Below are positions 36,101 to 46,450 of a stretch of 64,000 nucleotides of DNA, piece by piece (within the stretch, counting starts at the first letter, position 1; each line of letters opens with the position of its first letter). The notes below the pieces were generated by a model that did no database searches, had not been told where the DNA came from, and saw nothing but the letters and a program-made list of their open reading frames with translations. Source of the DNA: Haliotis asinina (lineage: Eukaryota; Mollusca; Gastropoda; Lepetellida; Haliotidae); contig NC_090282.1 of NCBI RefSeq assembly GCF_037392515.1, positions 34,213,054-34,277,053 of the forward strand. The letters are read 5' to 3'. A program made the position numbers and the translations under genes.

Positions 36101-39100
36101 TTTTGTTTATAGCACTAATTAGATTCAATACGAGAATCAATTCATTTAAAAGGACAGATTGTGGGATATGGCTCTTAAAAATTCAAAAATGTGCATGGAG
36201 TCATATACCTCAACAACACGTGCAAGTCTGTTGGCACTGTCACGGTAGGTTGTATTGAGTACAGTTGATAAAAAAGTTCGGGAACAACCTGGAATGTACC
36301 ATCACTTAACCATGTAGATGACAACGTTTCGAGGAGGTATAGATTTCTGGCAGTGGAAAATAATAAGAGACGATCTTGCTCAGCACCATTGTCATACAGA
36401 AGGAAGGGTTCTCTCAAGTCTGGTACATGTGTGTGATCATGCAGACGACCAACTACTTCCCCGTCTTTAACTTTAATCTTAGCCTCATGTATATAGGGCT
36501 ATCAATTACAAGTATTAGTTGGTGTGTTGTTATTATGGGGGGGCACTTGTCCCAGGGGGCAATTAGCCTAGGGGGCAGTTGTCCAGGGGGCACAATGGAT
36601 GGGGGGCAGATAGCCAGGGGGCAGTTGGCGGGGGGCAGTTGTCCGGGGGGCACTTGTCTGGGGGACAGTTAGCCTAGACCCCTCTAAACAGTGTATTGGT
36701 AAATGTGAACATGCATGCATTTCACCTGCATACCTGCAAAATATGTAATGCACATGCATATTGTTTTCGTTTTCTGAACTGGTGAAATGAAAACTGTCAT
36801 TCATTCAATTGTATTCATTTGAATGGTTTCATTTTCATCATGTTCAAGCAGGTGTTGCCTCAAATTTTACCATCAGTATATCAGAGTCAAGGCAAGGTAA
36901 AATAGCAGGACTCACAACTCAAGCTGTCAAGGTACTACGTCACACAAACAACCAAGTCATGGCACACAACCACAAAGTCCTTAATATCATCAACTCAAGT
37001 AACAAGCATGTGGGGGCAGTGGGGTAGCTTAGTAGTTAAAGCGTTAGCTCGTCACGCCAAAGGCTTCAGTTCGATTCCTCACATGGGTACAAAGTGTGAA
37101 GTCCATTTCTGGTGACCCCAGCCATGATATTGCTGAATATTGCTGCATGTGGTCAAAAACCATACTCACTCACTCACAAACATGTGAGTGAGTTTAGTTT
37201 TACGTCACACTCCGCAATATTCCAGCTATGGTGGTGCTCTGTAAATAACCGAATCAGGACCAGACAATCCAGAGATCAACAGCATGAACATTAATCAGCG
37301 CAACTGGGAACCGACAACATGTCAATCAAGTCAGCGAGTCTGACCATCCGATCCCACTGGTTGCCTCTTACAACAATAGTTGCCTTTCTTCACAGGTGTC
37401 ACAAACATACAGTACTGGATTCACATAAGTGTATTATCAAGATAAACCTTTATGCCACCCACCTGCTCCCAGTTATAAGCAATACTTACATTCTTTGGTG
37501 CTGGAGGAACCCCAAAGCCTGATGTTCCTGCTTCAGGTTTCAGGATTGGACTGTCTTCCCTCTCTGGTTTCACCTCTGTCTTCTTCTTCACTTTAAATTT
37601 GTCATAATTCATTTTCCTTTCAACCGGTGCTGCCATAGTTTTGGGTCGTTTTGGTGCCATTGAAGTATCACAGTTCAAAAAATCATCAAATGACATATTG
37701 TCATCATCTAAATTCACATGTTTCCTTTTTTCTACCTTCTTCTTCTTGTCGCTACCTTCCCTCCCACTATCCTTCCCACTATTCTGAACAGCACCACTAC
37801 TCCCTGAATGACTATCTCTGCTGCTACACTTGGGATGAGAGTCACTAATACTGCCCTTAGATGGTCGGTCTTTGGACCCATGTGTATCATGCTTAGACTT
37901 GTCCTTCAGATCCTTCACTTCTCTTCTCTCCTCCCTATGTTTATCCTTCTTAGGCACATCGGAAGAATGTCTATCACCCCTATGTTCTGACTTCACATGA
38001 CTATTCCCTGAGCTTGAATACTTTTCATGTTTACCAGGCACAGCATTAGAATGAGATTTGGATGAGTGAGACGGCTTGGGAGAATGTGTTCTCTCTGGTT
38101 TAGGCAATGAAGGTTTGGAAAAAGCACCGGTAGGATCCACTGGTTTAGGCTTTGGTTTACTTGAAACTGTTTTAACTTTTTCAGATTTGTCAACACTAAA
38201 TAAATCAAAAACTGACTCGCCATGACCTGATACAGGTTTGGCTTTCTTTTTAGGCAGCATCTTTTCATCCTTTTCTGGACTAAACAAACTGGTAGAGGAG
38301 TACATGTCATCCTTGGAAGGTTTGGCACTGCCAGATTTAGAATGGGAATGTGAGGAACTCGATTTGGAGTCTTTATCTCTCCTGTATTTGTCAACATCAC
38401 TTTTTTGTTCTTTTCTGTGATCTTTTATTTCCCGTTCTTTATGATCACTATGCCTTGGCTTCCCGTTACCACCCACAGAACTGCTACCATTGTCTCTGTG
38501 TTTGGATGACTGATGATCATTGAGCTTTGATCTATCATGACTAGACTTCTCAACTCTGTGTCTTTCTTGTGGCTTAGGAGACTCCAGTCTGTTGGAACTG
38601 GAGTGACTTTTCTCCTTACCAGAATGGTTAGATCTAGCTGATGAGGCACGTTCTGTGTACTTCTTGAGTTCATCTTTCTTCGTTTTGTGCCGGTCTTCCT
38701 TACATGTTGACACTTCAGTACTGTCTCTTTCTTTGTGTTTGATATCCATCTTTGGGGAATATTGTGGGCTTTCTCTATGCTTGTGTTTGATCTCACACTT
38801 TGAGGAATGTTGTGGACTTTCTCTATGTTTGTGTTTGATTTCACTCTTTGAGGAATGTTGTGAACTTTCTCTATATTTGTGTTTGATTTCAGTCTTTGAG
38901 GAATGTTGTGGACTTTCTCTATGTTTGTGTTTGATATCCAGCTTTGAGGAATGTTCTGGACTTTCTATATGTTTGTGTCTATGATCCCTTTTTGGGGACA
39001 ACTGTGGACTTTCCCTATATTTCTGCTTCTTTGACTCTTGGTATAATGCATGACTCCCCATGTCTGAATTATCTTGATAACCATGTTTCTTCCTATCTGC

Positions 39101-42100
39101 ACTATCTTGATAACTATGTCTCTTCTTATCTGAACTATCTTGATAACCATGTCTGCTCCTATCTGATTTATCTTGATAACCATGTCTGCTCCTATCTGAT
39201 TTATCTTGATAACCATGTCTGCTCCTATCTGATTTATCTTGATAACCATGTCTGCTCCTATCAGATTTATCTTGATAACCATGTCTCTTTCTTTCTGAAC
39301 TATCCTGATAACCATGCCTCCTGTCTGGACTCTCTTGATGGCCCTCACTGCCACTATCAGAACTGCCCTGATAATGGTGTCTCCCTCTATGAGGACTATG
39401 GCCATGTCCTTTTCTGTCCGGGCTCTCATTGTAACCACGCATCCCTCTCTCTGGAGAACTTTCATCTGACCTCGCATCATCATCAGGCTCCGCCTCATCC
39501 TCCTCATCCTCCTCCTCACTGTCAGAGGTATGGTCATCACTGTCAATGAACATGTTTTTAGGTCGGCGGGGTGGTTCCTCATATTCCTCCTCTTCTGCTT
39601 CACTGTCAGACTGTCCCCCTTCTGATGAATACCTCCTGTCTGATTCTTCCCCTGGAAATTGGAAAACTTGGTCAAACTCAAACTATAACAAATTAGTACA
39701 ACCTATCTCAGTGTTCTGTGGGTAATCTTCAGATCCTTAACCCCAGTCTGTGGGAATATTCTGGAATAAGTGATTTATCTGGGGTTGTGTGTGAAGATCT
39801 ACGGACATTGGTTGACAGTATGATCAGTAACAACACAATTATAGGATATTTATACAGCACACATATCCATGCAACTAGTGCTTGCTCAAGGTGCTGACAT
39901 TTGTTTCCCTCGATCATTGGATGTCAATCTCTATGTAACATTGTATTATCAATCTCAACTCTCTGGGGAGTATACAACTCTTGCTGCCACTAGGCGTACC
40001 AAGTTCATTGTAGCCCTCTCATCCTTACAAGGTATCCAATTTACAGCTGGGTAGATTGTGACACATGGTCACAGCACTTTGTCCAAGTTTACTGCACATT
40101 GCTGTACCCACAGGTAGGTGTTCATGTGGCCACCATCTGGTCATATACCAATGGCTTTGTGGGTTCTTTTAGGTGCACAGGTTTGTGTACTGTACACTAG
40201 GGGTTGTGACAACACTGAAAAAGTCTGCACACAAAGTTGACTCCAAGGTTTTTAAACCAAGTCACAGGTTGCTGCTTGATACCAACACCTCAACCTCTTT
40301 GGATCACTAGCCTGGCACTTTAGCCAGCTCGCCCACCACGCCCCACTGACACTGACACTGACATTGACTTACGCTTTTAATATTTAAACAACAGCAAAAC
40401 ATCACAAATAGTAATCTATATGTTTTACTATACCTTCATGCCAGAGACGTTTAACAATGTATCTGTGTCCTGCCCAAATATATCATATATCTCATTATAC
40501 CATCATGCCAAAGAAATTTAATGCTAAACCATTTATGAACAACTGACATTATGATGGATAACTGAATCAAATTTATTCTTCAAATGCCCTGTTTACCTTC
40601 CAGTGACCTGAAGTGGCAACAAGTACTTTTCATTAGATACAGCCTTCCATTAGATAGCACTTACACAACTATTTAAAACTTTCAATATTTTCATGACATA
40701 ATAGCAAAAGATTCAATCTTACCTGAATTTATGTATGAATTGGTACAGATTGTAAAGCTCCCTTAAAAACAAATTTCCTACCTCAGCTGCCTCACACTTT
40801 CAGTTGAATTCTTTAAAAGGGAAATGCCAAATATAAAAAGTTAACCTGAAATACTGACAGGCGAGTAATGGCTTGGACGGATTACTTGCCGTATAAGTAT
40901 ACCTACCTGAGACATGGTCTCGTTCTCGTTCAGGAGATGGGGACCGTGATGGTTCTGGAGATGCAGACCGTGACCGTTCAGGAGACGGGGAGGGTGAACG
41001 TTCAGGGGAAGGTGAGGGTGATGGGGAGGGTGGGGGTGACGGGGAAGGAGGTGGAGAGGGTGACCGCCTTGAGGAACCTTTCTTCTTTGAGGAGCTGGCT
41101 TCGGTAGCAACTTGATTCTTCCATCTCGCAACAAGCTCTCTAGCTCTGACACCTATTTCAGTGTCTCTCTTGCGGAAACCATTTACTAGCTTGCCCAATC
41201 CAGTTTCCTGTGAAGGAGAATTTCTTTCATACAGAAAGTAAATTCAAGGCACAACTACAATGCCTTTAGTAATGAGAGGTCGATAAACAAATGACAAGGT
41301 AATGCAGTTTGATACGTCTTTGAAGTAAAGTAAACAACTTCATGATTTGGAGTAAACAAATGCAAGCACATACCTTACAGGCATGTGAATGATCAGTGGG
41401 TAAAATCCATGTGTGCATTACTCATCAGCAAATTATTCATGGAAGCTTTATGATCAAACTCACTAACACCTCTTCCACAACAAATATGTAACTTCCAAAT
41501 TATCTGATTATGAGTCTTCATGACCTTAGATTTTACATTATACCGATCTAAGGTCGCGGTGGCCGAGTGGGCAAGGTGGCTGACTTTGGGTGCCTGACTC
41601 TGAGGGTGCGGGTTCGAATTTCGAATCCTGGATGGGACTCAACCAAAAAAGTACTAGAATTTGTACTTTACTAAGAAAGTGAAATCCTAAATGTGACATG
41701 TTGCACTTGACCACTTTCTAAAATGGCATTGTGTAATCATAAGTATGCCAGTCTAGTTCCACATCACAATGCATGGCACACAGCACAACCACACAAGTCA
41801 TACTGTATGTATACACTTCCTTTGACTGACCTGTAACACTGATATGGAAACTGGGAGGACAGACAGTTTGTTGAGAACCAGCAGCACCTAAATGAGAGAA
41901 AATGTTTTCAGCTGATGGAATAGAGAAAGAGGTTTCATTTGAAAGCGTTGTGTTCATAGCAGGATATACAGTATTGTATCAAAATACAAAATGTACAATG
42001 TAATACAATAAGTATCAACATAGAACTACAATACATCTTTTACAGTGGTATAAAAAGATGTGAATAGTCACAGAAACCGTTCAACAACAACTTTTGCTCT

Positions 42101-43238
42101 AGAACTTTCAGATTCCCTAGCATCTGCAAGAGCCTTTTAAACAGTATATTATTCAAGGTTGAGATTCGCCTACATAGAGCAAATGTGTCAATGTATGAGA
42201 TACCAGCACTATGTTGGGATATGACTGAACCATATTGCACCTATGATTAAGTATATGTGTCATATACCAGCACTGTGTTGCAAAATGAATCATAATAACC
42301 ATAGTGCATCAGTACACGTCCCATATACCCAGTGAGGCTATTAACCTCCTAGAGCCTAATGCTTGCTTGGGTTATCCAGGGTAATAATGATCTGATTGTG
42401 TGCTGTCAGCAGGATAGCTATATGGGATATATATAATCTCAATATCATTATATGCTAGAACTGTGTTGGAATATTAATTGCATTGCTCCTATAGTATATC
42501 TGTTCACAACTGTCTAAGCACCAACATCCCTTTGTCGAACTGCACCCTGAATTAATGAATTTATTCATTTTTATTCTTGGAAGCTGGTTCAGAATTATAT
42601 GCTGTCTCACAGTTATTTTCATTTCAAGATTCTCATTGCACTTACTTGTTTTCATAATTTTTTTGAGACCCTGACAACCGAAATAGGAAGACATAGCTTG
42701 TGTAAGCATAGAAACTATCAGGTGAATGACTTGTTGATCTATTTTTACTTAAGTTTCACGATCTTTGCATTATGTTTCAAATGGCTCACAATTGTATTAC
42801 TCTGACGATAAATCTGGGTATTTCAATTGTTTTCTTTTCAGTCCCAAGTGTAAAAGAACACGAGCATCACCAATAATTATTTTTCAGTTGCTTGTAATTT
42901 GCCTGCATCACCATACTTCCTATTTAGACTTCGGGAACATCTGAATTCCCCATTATTTACATTAGCACAAACAAAAACTTCACTTAACCATAGCCTATTT
43001 TCTTTTCGCAATACTTGTTTCGATTTCTTGGATTTGCCTCGATCAGTTGGTAGACGCTGAAAATTTCAGTGCACTTATTTTTAATTCACGTTCAGCGTAG
43101 ATATAATCGGTTCATATTTATTGCACCGTACATGAAGGGGATGACCACATATGTTTATGCTACCTTATCCCCGTATGGATGTGACTCAAGATACGCTTTA
43201 TATTTCTTCAGTTTGTGTAAAGTCTCGGGATCCGCCAT
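26237..43238 (-). CDS. ELOA: Elongin A (transcription elongation factor B subunit 3), 12 exons, 1115 aa
   Basis: Exons: 43164-43238, 41831-41887, 40907-41207, 37490-39651, 34597-34690, 33965-34042, 30077-30130, 29727-29824, 29038-29139, 27256-27337, 26744-26923, 26237-26301. All joins are GT-AG and in phase, from ATG at 43238 to TAG at 26237. Residues 1-75 form the TFIIS N-terminal (LW) domain (LHKLKKYKAYLESHP, ETGLGKLVNGFRKR, ARELVARWK). Residues 80-865 are low-complexity with two repeat arrays. MSFDDFL is at 797-803, the BC-box PLFDICMQVL at 926-935 binds Elongin C, an F-box-like stretch follows (VGGIPADILMPVLKRC, DELWHRHCEREF), then KPPREVKRMQQKYGT and the tail VAPMMQKTMKMIKK. Family knowledge: with Elongins B and C it raises RNA polymerase II elongation rate and acts with Cul5/Rbx2 in stalled Rpb1 ubiquitination, in the nucleus. 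It is about 340 residues longer than vertebrate homologues, from the middle region. Confidence 0.95.
28300..28880. repeat. ~165-bp diverged tandem repeat, about 3.5 copies
   Basis: Recurring landmarks are TTCTGCTCC, AAGAGCACTACTACCA, TTTCAG, CACCAGTACACCA and AAGTTTGGTGAA, spaced about 150-175 bp. It lies in an Elongin A intron. Confidence 0.8.
30186..30437 (-). repeat. SINE type B copy, diverged
   Basis: Starts GTGAGTGAGTTTAGTTTTAG and ends with an ATCTCCAAGGGTCTC head. It lies in Elongin A intron 6. Confidence 0.85.
30807..31121 (+). other. Open reading frame of 104 codons in an Elongin A intron, unrecognised
   Basis: The frame has a coding-like, cysteine-bearing start (MVCTYCMAGWQECRYC) and mixed composition, but no domain I know. 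It is antisense to the host gene and next to the mariner, so it may be a fragment of another mobile element. Confidence 0.2.
32500..32693. mobile_element. Palindromic insertion with hammerhead-like core (Penelope-like terminal-repeat type, copy 2)
   Basis: Arms 32500-32578 and 32580-32658 are inverted copies with only a few mismatches; a single-copy end (32659-32693) carries CTTCTAAATGCCC as in the copy at 1600-1762. It splits the mariner transposase and is bounded by a 12-bp direct repeat AAGCTCTCTCTT. An inverted arm plus variable-length target duplication recalls Penelope-like element insertions. No reverse transcriptase is present. Confidence 0.65.
32580..32610 (+). ncRNA. Hammerhead-ribozyme-like core
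   Basis: CTGATGA (32580-32586), then a hairpin with GGAGT (32588-32592) pairing ACTCC (32601-32605), then GAAAC (32606-32610). This is the conserved order of a hammerhead core. A minimal stem III of two pairs is possible downstream; stem I cannot be confirmed because the palindrome centre cuts the upstream strand. Activity of this copy is doubtful. Confidence 0.5.
35210..35405 (-). repeat. SINE type B copy, truncated
   Basis: Reverse copy from GAGTGAGTTCAATTTTACACC to TTAGTCACCTCTTACC. A further tail fragment, GTGAGCTTAGTTTTGCGCCG, follows at 35420-35465. Confidence 0.85.
35954..36677 (-). mobile_element. MULE/FLYWCH-type DNA transposon remnant with GC-rich subterminal inverted repeats
   Basis: The left end (35954-36060) and right end (36535-36677) are inverted relatives made of GGGGGCAGTTGTCC-like units and both finish in AGGCTAACTG. 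The interior minus frame 36175-36417 reads STWLSDGTFQVVPELFYQLY, like the start of a MULE transposase domain (DGTF...P.lF.QLy), preceded by LLFSTARNLYLLE as in FLYWCH-linked MULE proteins. The rest of the transposase is gone. No clear target duplication was seen. Confidence 0.65.
36175..36417 (-). pseudogene. MULE-like transposase fragment (80 codons)
   Basis: See the enclosing element. Only the segment around DGTFQVVPELFYQLY remains, then it stops; the catalytic region is missing. Confidence 0.55.
37017..37178 (+). repeat. tRNA-like SINE type C copy
   Basis: GTGGGGTAGCTTAGTAGTTA, CAGTTCGATTCCTCACATGG, GTGTGAAGTCC and a CATACTCACTCACTCAC tail. It abuts the type B copy in opposite orientation. 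Confidence 0.9.
37183..37392 (-). repeat. SINE type B copy
   Basis: Reverse copy starting GTGAGTGAGTTTAGTTTTAC and running to TTGCCTCTTACAACAA. It is tail-to-tail with the type C SINE. Confidence 0.9.
37490..39651 (-). CDS. ELOA: Elongin A exon 4: large disordered repeat exon (2162 bp)
   Basis: Encodes residues 145-865, almost entirely charged and disordered. It starts with acidic runs (SEEEDEEDEAE), then an 11-residue repeat (about residues 257-347), a 14-residue repeat (about 352-450), Lys/Ser/His-rich stretches, FDLFSVDKSEK, and finally MSFDDFL at 797-803, conserved in Elongin A. It ends at the gtaagt donor at 37489. The acceptor at 39652 is TTTCCAG. Confidence 0.93.
38730..39030 (-). repeat. 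Coding repeat, 42-bp unit, ~6-7 units (HKHRESPQHSSK type)
   Basis: Inside Elongin A exon 4. Units read IKHKHRESPQHSSK with small changes, rich in His/Lys/Arg and Ser-Pro, possible phosphorylation sites. Frame is kept. Confidence 0.93.
39043..39313 (-). repeat. Coding minisatellite, 33-bp unit, ~8 units (11-aa HGYQDKSDRSR)
   Basis: Inside Elongin A exon 4. Four central units are identical at protein level (HGYQDKSDRSR) and nearly so in DNA; outer ones are diverged. The unit length keeps the frame. Confidence 0.95.
40907..43238 (-). CDS. ELOA: Elongin A exons 1-3: TFIIS N-terminal domain and SP/RS-rich linker
   Basis: Exon 1 (43164-43238) encodes MADPETLHKLKKY to YGDK. Exon 2 (41831-41887) encodes the 19 residues VLLVLNKLSVLPVSISVLQ, and exon 3 (40907-41207) starts ETGLGKLVNG. 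These are the helices of the LW domain. Exon 3 then turns into a serine-proline/arginine tract (PSPERSPSPSPERS type), which resembles RS domains. Intron 1 (41888-43163) and the 41208-41830 intron hold a type A SINE. Confidence 0.93.
41550..41745 (+). repeat. tRNA-like SINE type A copy
   Basis: GGTCGCGGTGGCCGAGTGGG, GGTGCGGGTTCGAATTTC, then GGACTCAACCAAAAAAGTAC and AAGTGAAATCCTAAATGTG. It lies in Elongin A intron 2, 90 bp from exon 2. Confidence 0.88.
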
Positions 43239-44050
43239 TGCATACGTCTACTAAGGGCAGATAACTCTAATTCACTGGTAACGGTCCCTGAACCATATAC
43301 GGTAGCTTCATTTACTCTTACTACATTGAGAAATGCCAATGTTCGAATCATCGTGCTTAAAAGGACAATTGTTCTGCCAACAGATCACCTGGCCTACCTT
43401 TAGAATGCAGCATAGTAATAAAATAATTAGAATAATTCGCCGTTCACGAATTTAATGAACTGATTATATGTTAGTATAAGAGAATTTAGACTGGATGCCA
43501 TAAGCAGAACAGTATGGTTTCGATGGTTTCATTCTAAACACGAACGGTGTAAGCCAGCAACCTCATTGTCGCACTGCGACGTTTTCTTAAGGTAAAATAA
43601 GCCACACTTCAGATACAAAATAGGGTGCATAGATGTGTAGTACGTGTCATCTCCTTGTTAATTAAAACCGATTGGCTTTAACGCGTCAAAGACGACTCAC
43701 ACATGTCTTCATCAACAAAGTGAATGTATCTTTAGTTGTGTATTTTAGATGCTCATGTTGTTGATCACTAGATTGTCTTGACTCGATTACCTACTGCTGT
43801 CATATAACTGGTATATTGCTAAGTGTGAATTTCAAACAAACAAGATGAAAAATGCACCACGATGTCGACTAAAACTCATTACCATATAGATATAATGAAA
43901 GGAACTTCGTGCCATTGGATTGCTAACCAAACAATCACTTTCAATATGCAAACGTTCACTGTCATGTTTCAAACCTTGTCTTTGTAATCATGCACTTGTA
44001 TCATATGGCGTATTTTGTTTATTTGTTTATTTCACATTCATATTTTAAAA

Positions 44051-44311
44051 GGTCCGGGGTAGAATAGGCCTTCAGCAACCCATGCTTGCCATAAAAGGCG
44101 ACTATGCTTGTCGCAAGAGGCGACTAACGGGATCGGGTGGTCAGGCTCGCTGACTTGGTTGACACATGTCATCGGTTCCCAAGTGCGCAGATCGATGCTC
44201 ATGTTGTTGGTCACTGGATTGTCTGGTCCAGACTCGATTATTCACAGACCGCCGCCATATAGCTGTAATATTGCAGAGCGCTGCGTAAAACTAAACTAAC
44301 TCACTCACTCA
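44051..44311 (+). repeat. SINE type B copy, near full length
   Basis: From GGTCCGGGGTAGAATAGG to AACTAACTCACTCACTC, with only a few changes from the copies at 16139 and 21972. Confidence 0.92.
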
Positions 44312-44526
44312 TATTTTGAACACATTGAATTTGTTCATAGATATGTCAACCTTTAGTCAAGATCAGTAAGACTTTCGGATGAGATACTAGGTCGTAATAG
44401 TCACCCTTCACATGGCGCCATAAACAATATTTGCCGTATTGGTAATGATAAAAGGTGTCAAGACACAAACTTATCATTGGCGAACGAGACTGAAGCTATG
44501 AAAGGTGTGAGTTCAGTTATCATATA

Positions 44527-44891
44527 TCATTTACTTTTCACAGTGGAAGTTGTTTGGGGGAAATGATCTAAAGTAGCTTTGTCTTCTGTCATTTGTAGCT
44601 GTAATTTGAACTCCTTGGCAGTGTCATTCAACGACAGTTCATCTGAAATGTGCTTGTCCGTCTGCAATAACAAGACGTTGTTCTGTCGCTCCTGAGTCAT
44701 TGTAGATCTCAGATATATGACTTGATAATGAAAAAGATCGCCCATCTGTAGAAGTTGTGACTGGAATCGTCAGATAGATCTTTGGTAAGCCATTCATCTG
44801 TGTGAACATCCGTTAGATGACTGGTGAAGAGTTGAGGGTAACGATCATAGCCAACATACTGTTTCGAAATATATACTTGGAATGAAATCAT
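44527..44891 (-). other. Two overlapping open frames, possibly one frameshifted or spliced unit, unrecognised
   Basis: Frame 44709-44891 (ending SSHNFYRWAIF) overlaps frame 44527-44745 (MGDLFHYQVIYLRSTMTQER). The join region reads TTCTACAG|ATGG, which could be an acceptor, so the second could be an exon start. The composition of the second frame looks coding-like, but no family is recognised. Confidence 0.2.
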
Positions 44892-46450
44892 TTAAGTATT
44901 AGGATATTTAGGATACTAATTTTGTCTCCTAAATAGGCATGTTTAAAATGAACTGAGAAAGATGACACACTCCAGTGCAAAAGAATTATCAAAATGATAT
45001 GACACACAATTAAGGGAAATGGTTAAATGTAACAGTGGACGAATCTTTTCAGATTTTTCTAAAGGATTATGATTTTTGGATTGAAAAAGCAAGTGCACGT
45101 GAGCGGTAACGTAAAACTGTGGGTTTTATTGGCGTTTTCCCCAGTGTTAACACATTTGTTTAAAGTGAGGCAAGCCAAAGCTAATGTTTTAAGAAATTAG
45201 CTTAAACAGGAAATATGTTGTAGTAAACGGCTAATGGCTCTTGACTCGTGGAGTATGTAGACAAGACATAACATATCCTTGGTGACTGGGAATAAACCTT
45301 GTTCGTGCTTTAACATCTGCATGTTACACTCCTGTGATTCGTTATTGAATCGGCATCCAAACTATCTGAATTATTTAATTATGTACCAAACCAAATATTT
45401 GTTTGACATGCATCCATCCAACAATATTTGTGCATTTATGTTATCAATGCATCCAGTGAAATATATCAGAGAGTTTGATAGTGTTTTATTCTTATGATGA
45501 AACGGAACACGAATCACCCCTTTCTAAACAGAATTAATAGCCATATTCAGATGACCCACTCCCCAGCAGCCATCCAGGTAGCATAACATACCAATATCAC
45601 CTAATTAGGTCGTGGTTTTAAAGGAGTATAAAAATAGGTGCACTGGGATGAGACTGGTGGCACTGTTTTACAATTCCTTCCAACACAAGTGTGCACTCCA
45701 CTCCATTTTCCATTTGGATGACATGTTGTAAGAGCCTTAAGTTTAAGTGCAAGCCTTGTAAGTGCATGGTTTTTAGTCAGTAGCCATCACTGGCAAAATG
45801 ACTAAAATCTTGTTTTGAGCAGTGTTGCTCATCCACCCATGTTATATAGTCTCTGCTGTGACATAGTCCATGAACTTGATAGTGGCATTATCACCTGGTG
45901 CATCAGCAATAGCATCCAGCCAGACATTGTTGACCTCCAAAAGTTGACATCATCCTTGTAACGATTTTGATAATGGACAAAAGACAAGGCAGTTTACTTA
46001 TATATCGATGTATGTACTGATCTATGGTACTCATCGTTGATCTCTCTTACCATCATGCTGCCATATACGAGCAGTGTTGGGTTAAGGCTTAATCAACTAT
46101 GCTCAACATGGACTACACCAGGAAAGCTTCATGGTTCAGTGATCACAGAGACTGGGTTATCTGATTTGACCAGTAATCAGACAATGTCAGAATTAATTGG
46201 TTTAAATATTAGACAATGTGGATATACTCTTGGTTGGCCTGGGGTCAGTTTAATGTGTCATTTAAAACAATGGCATCTGCAGTACAATATGGTTTACAGC
46301 AAGAAAAAACTGTGCTCCAGAAAGCTGAACAGAGTATGTAGCTTGTGATAAATATAATTGTCAACAATGGGATTTGCAAAGGATGCCTCCTCATAATTGT
46401 GTTGGAGTAGTTAAGAAAGTCATGTATGACAAAGACATCAATACAAATGG

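Larger units (their letters stand above)
34691..37489. other. Elongin A intron 4, filled with repeats
   Basis: Holds SINE B copies (35210-35405, 35418-35465, 37183-37392), a type C SINE (37017-37178) and a MULE-like remnant (35954-36677). No exon in the required phase was found between 34691 and 37489, although a small skipped exon cannot be excluded. Confidence 0.6.
43239..46450. other. Intergenic region upstream of Elongin A
   Basis: The Elongin A promoter should lie just above 43238; no TATA box or CpG-rich block is evident. It includes a type B SINE fragment (43748-43832), a complete type B SINE (44051-44311) and an open-frame pair at 44527-44891. Nothing else is recognised. Confidence 0.45.

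Noticed and set aside
37421..37489. Extension of Elongin A exon 4 to the frame end (NVSIAYNWEQ...)
   Set aside because: A gtaagt donor at 37489 joins in phase to exon 34597-34690, which continues the conserved family sequence.
38944..39549. 201-codon plus-strand open frame rich in NYLDNHV
   Set aside because: Antisense of the Elongin A coding repeat; the minus frame is spliced in phase with conserved exons.
38965..39681. 238-codon minus-strand frame rich in VIKINQIGADM
   Set aside because: A +1 shadow of the Elongin A repeat exon, kept open by the 33-bp unit.
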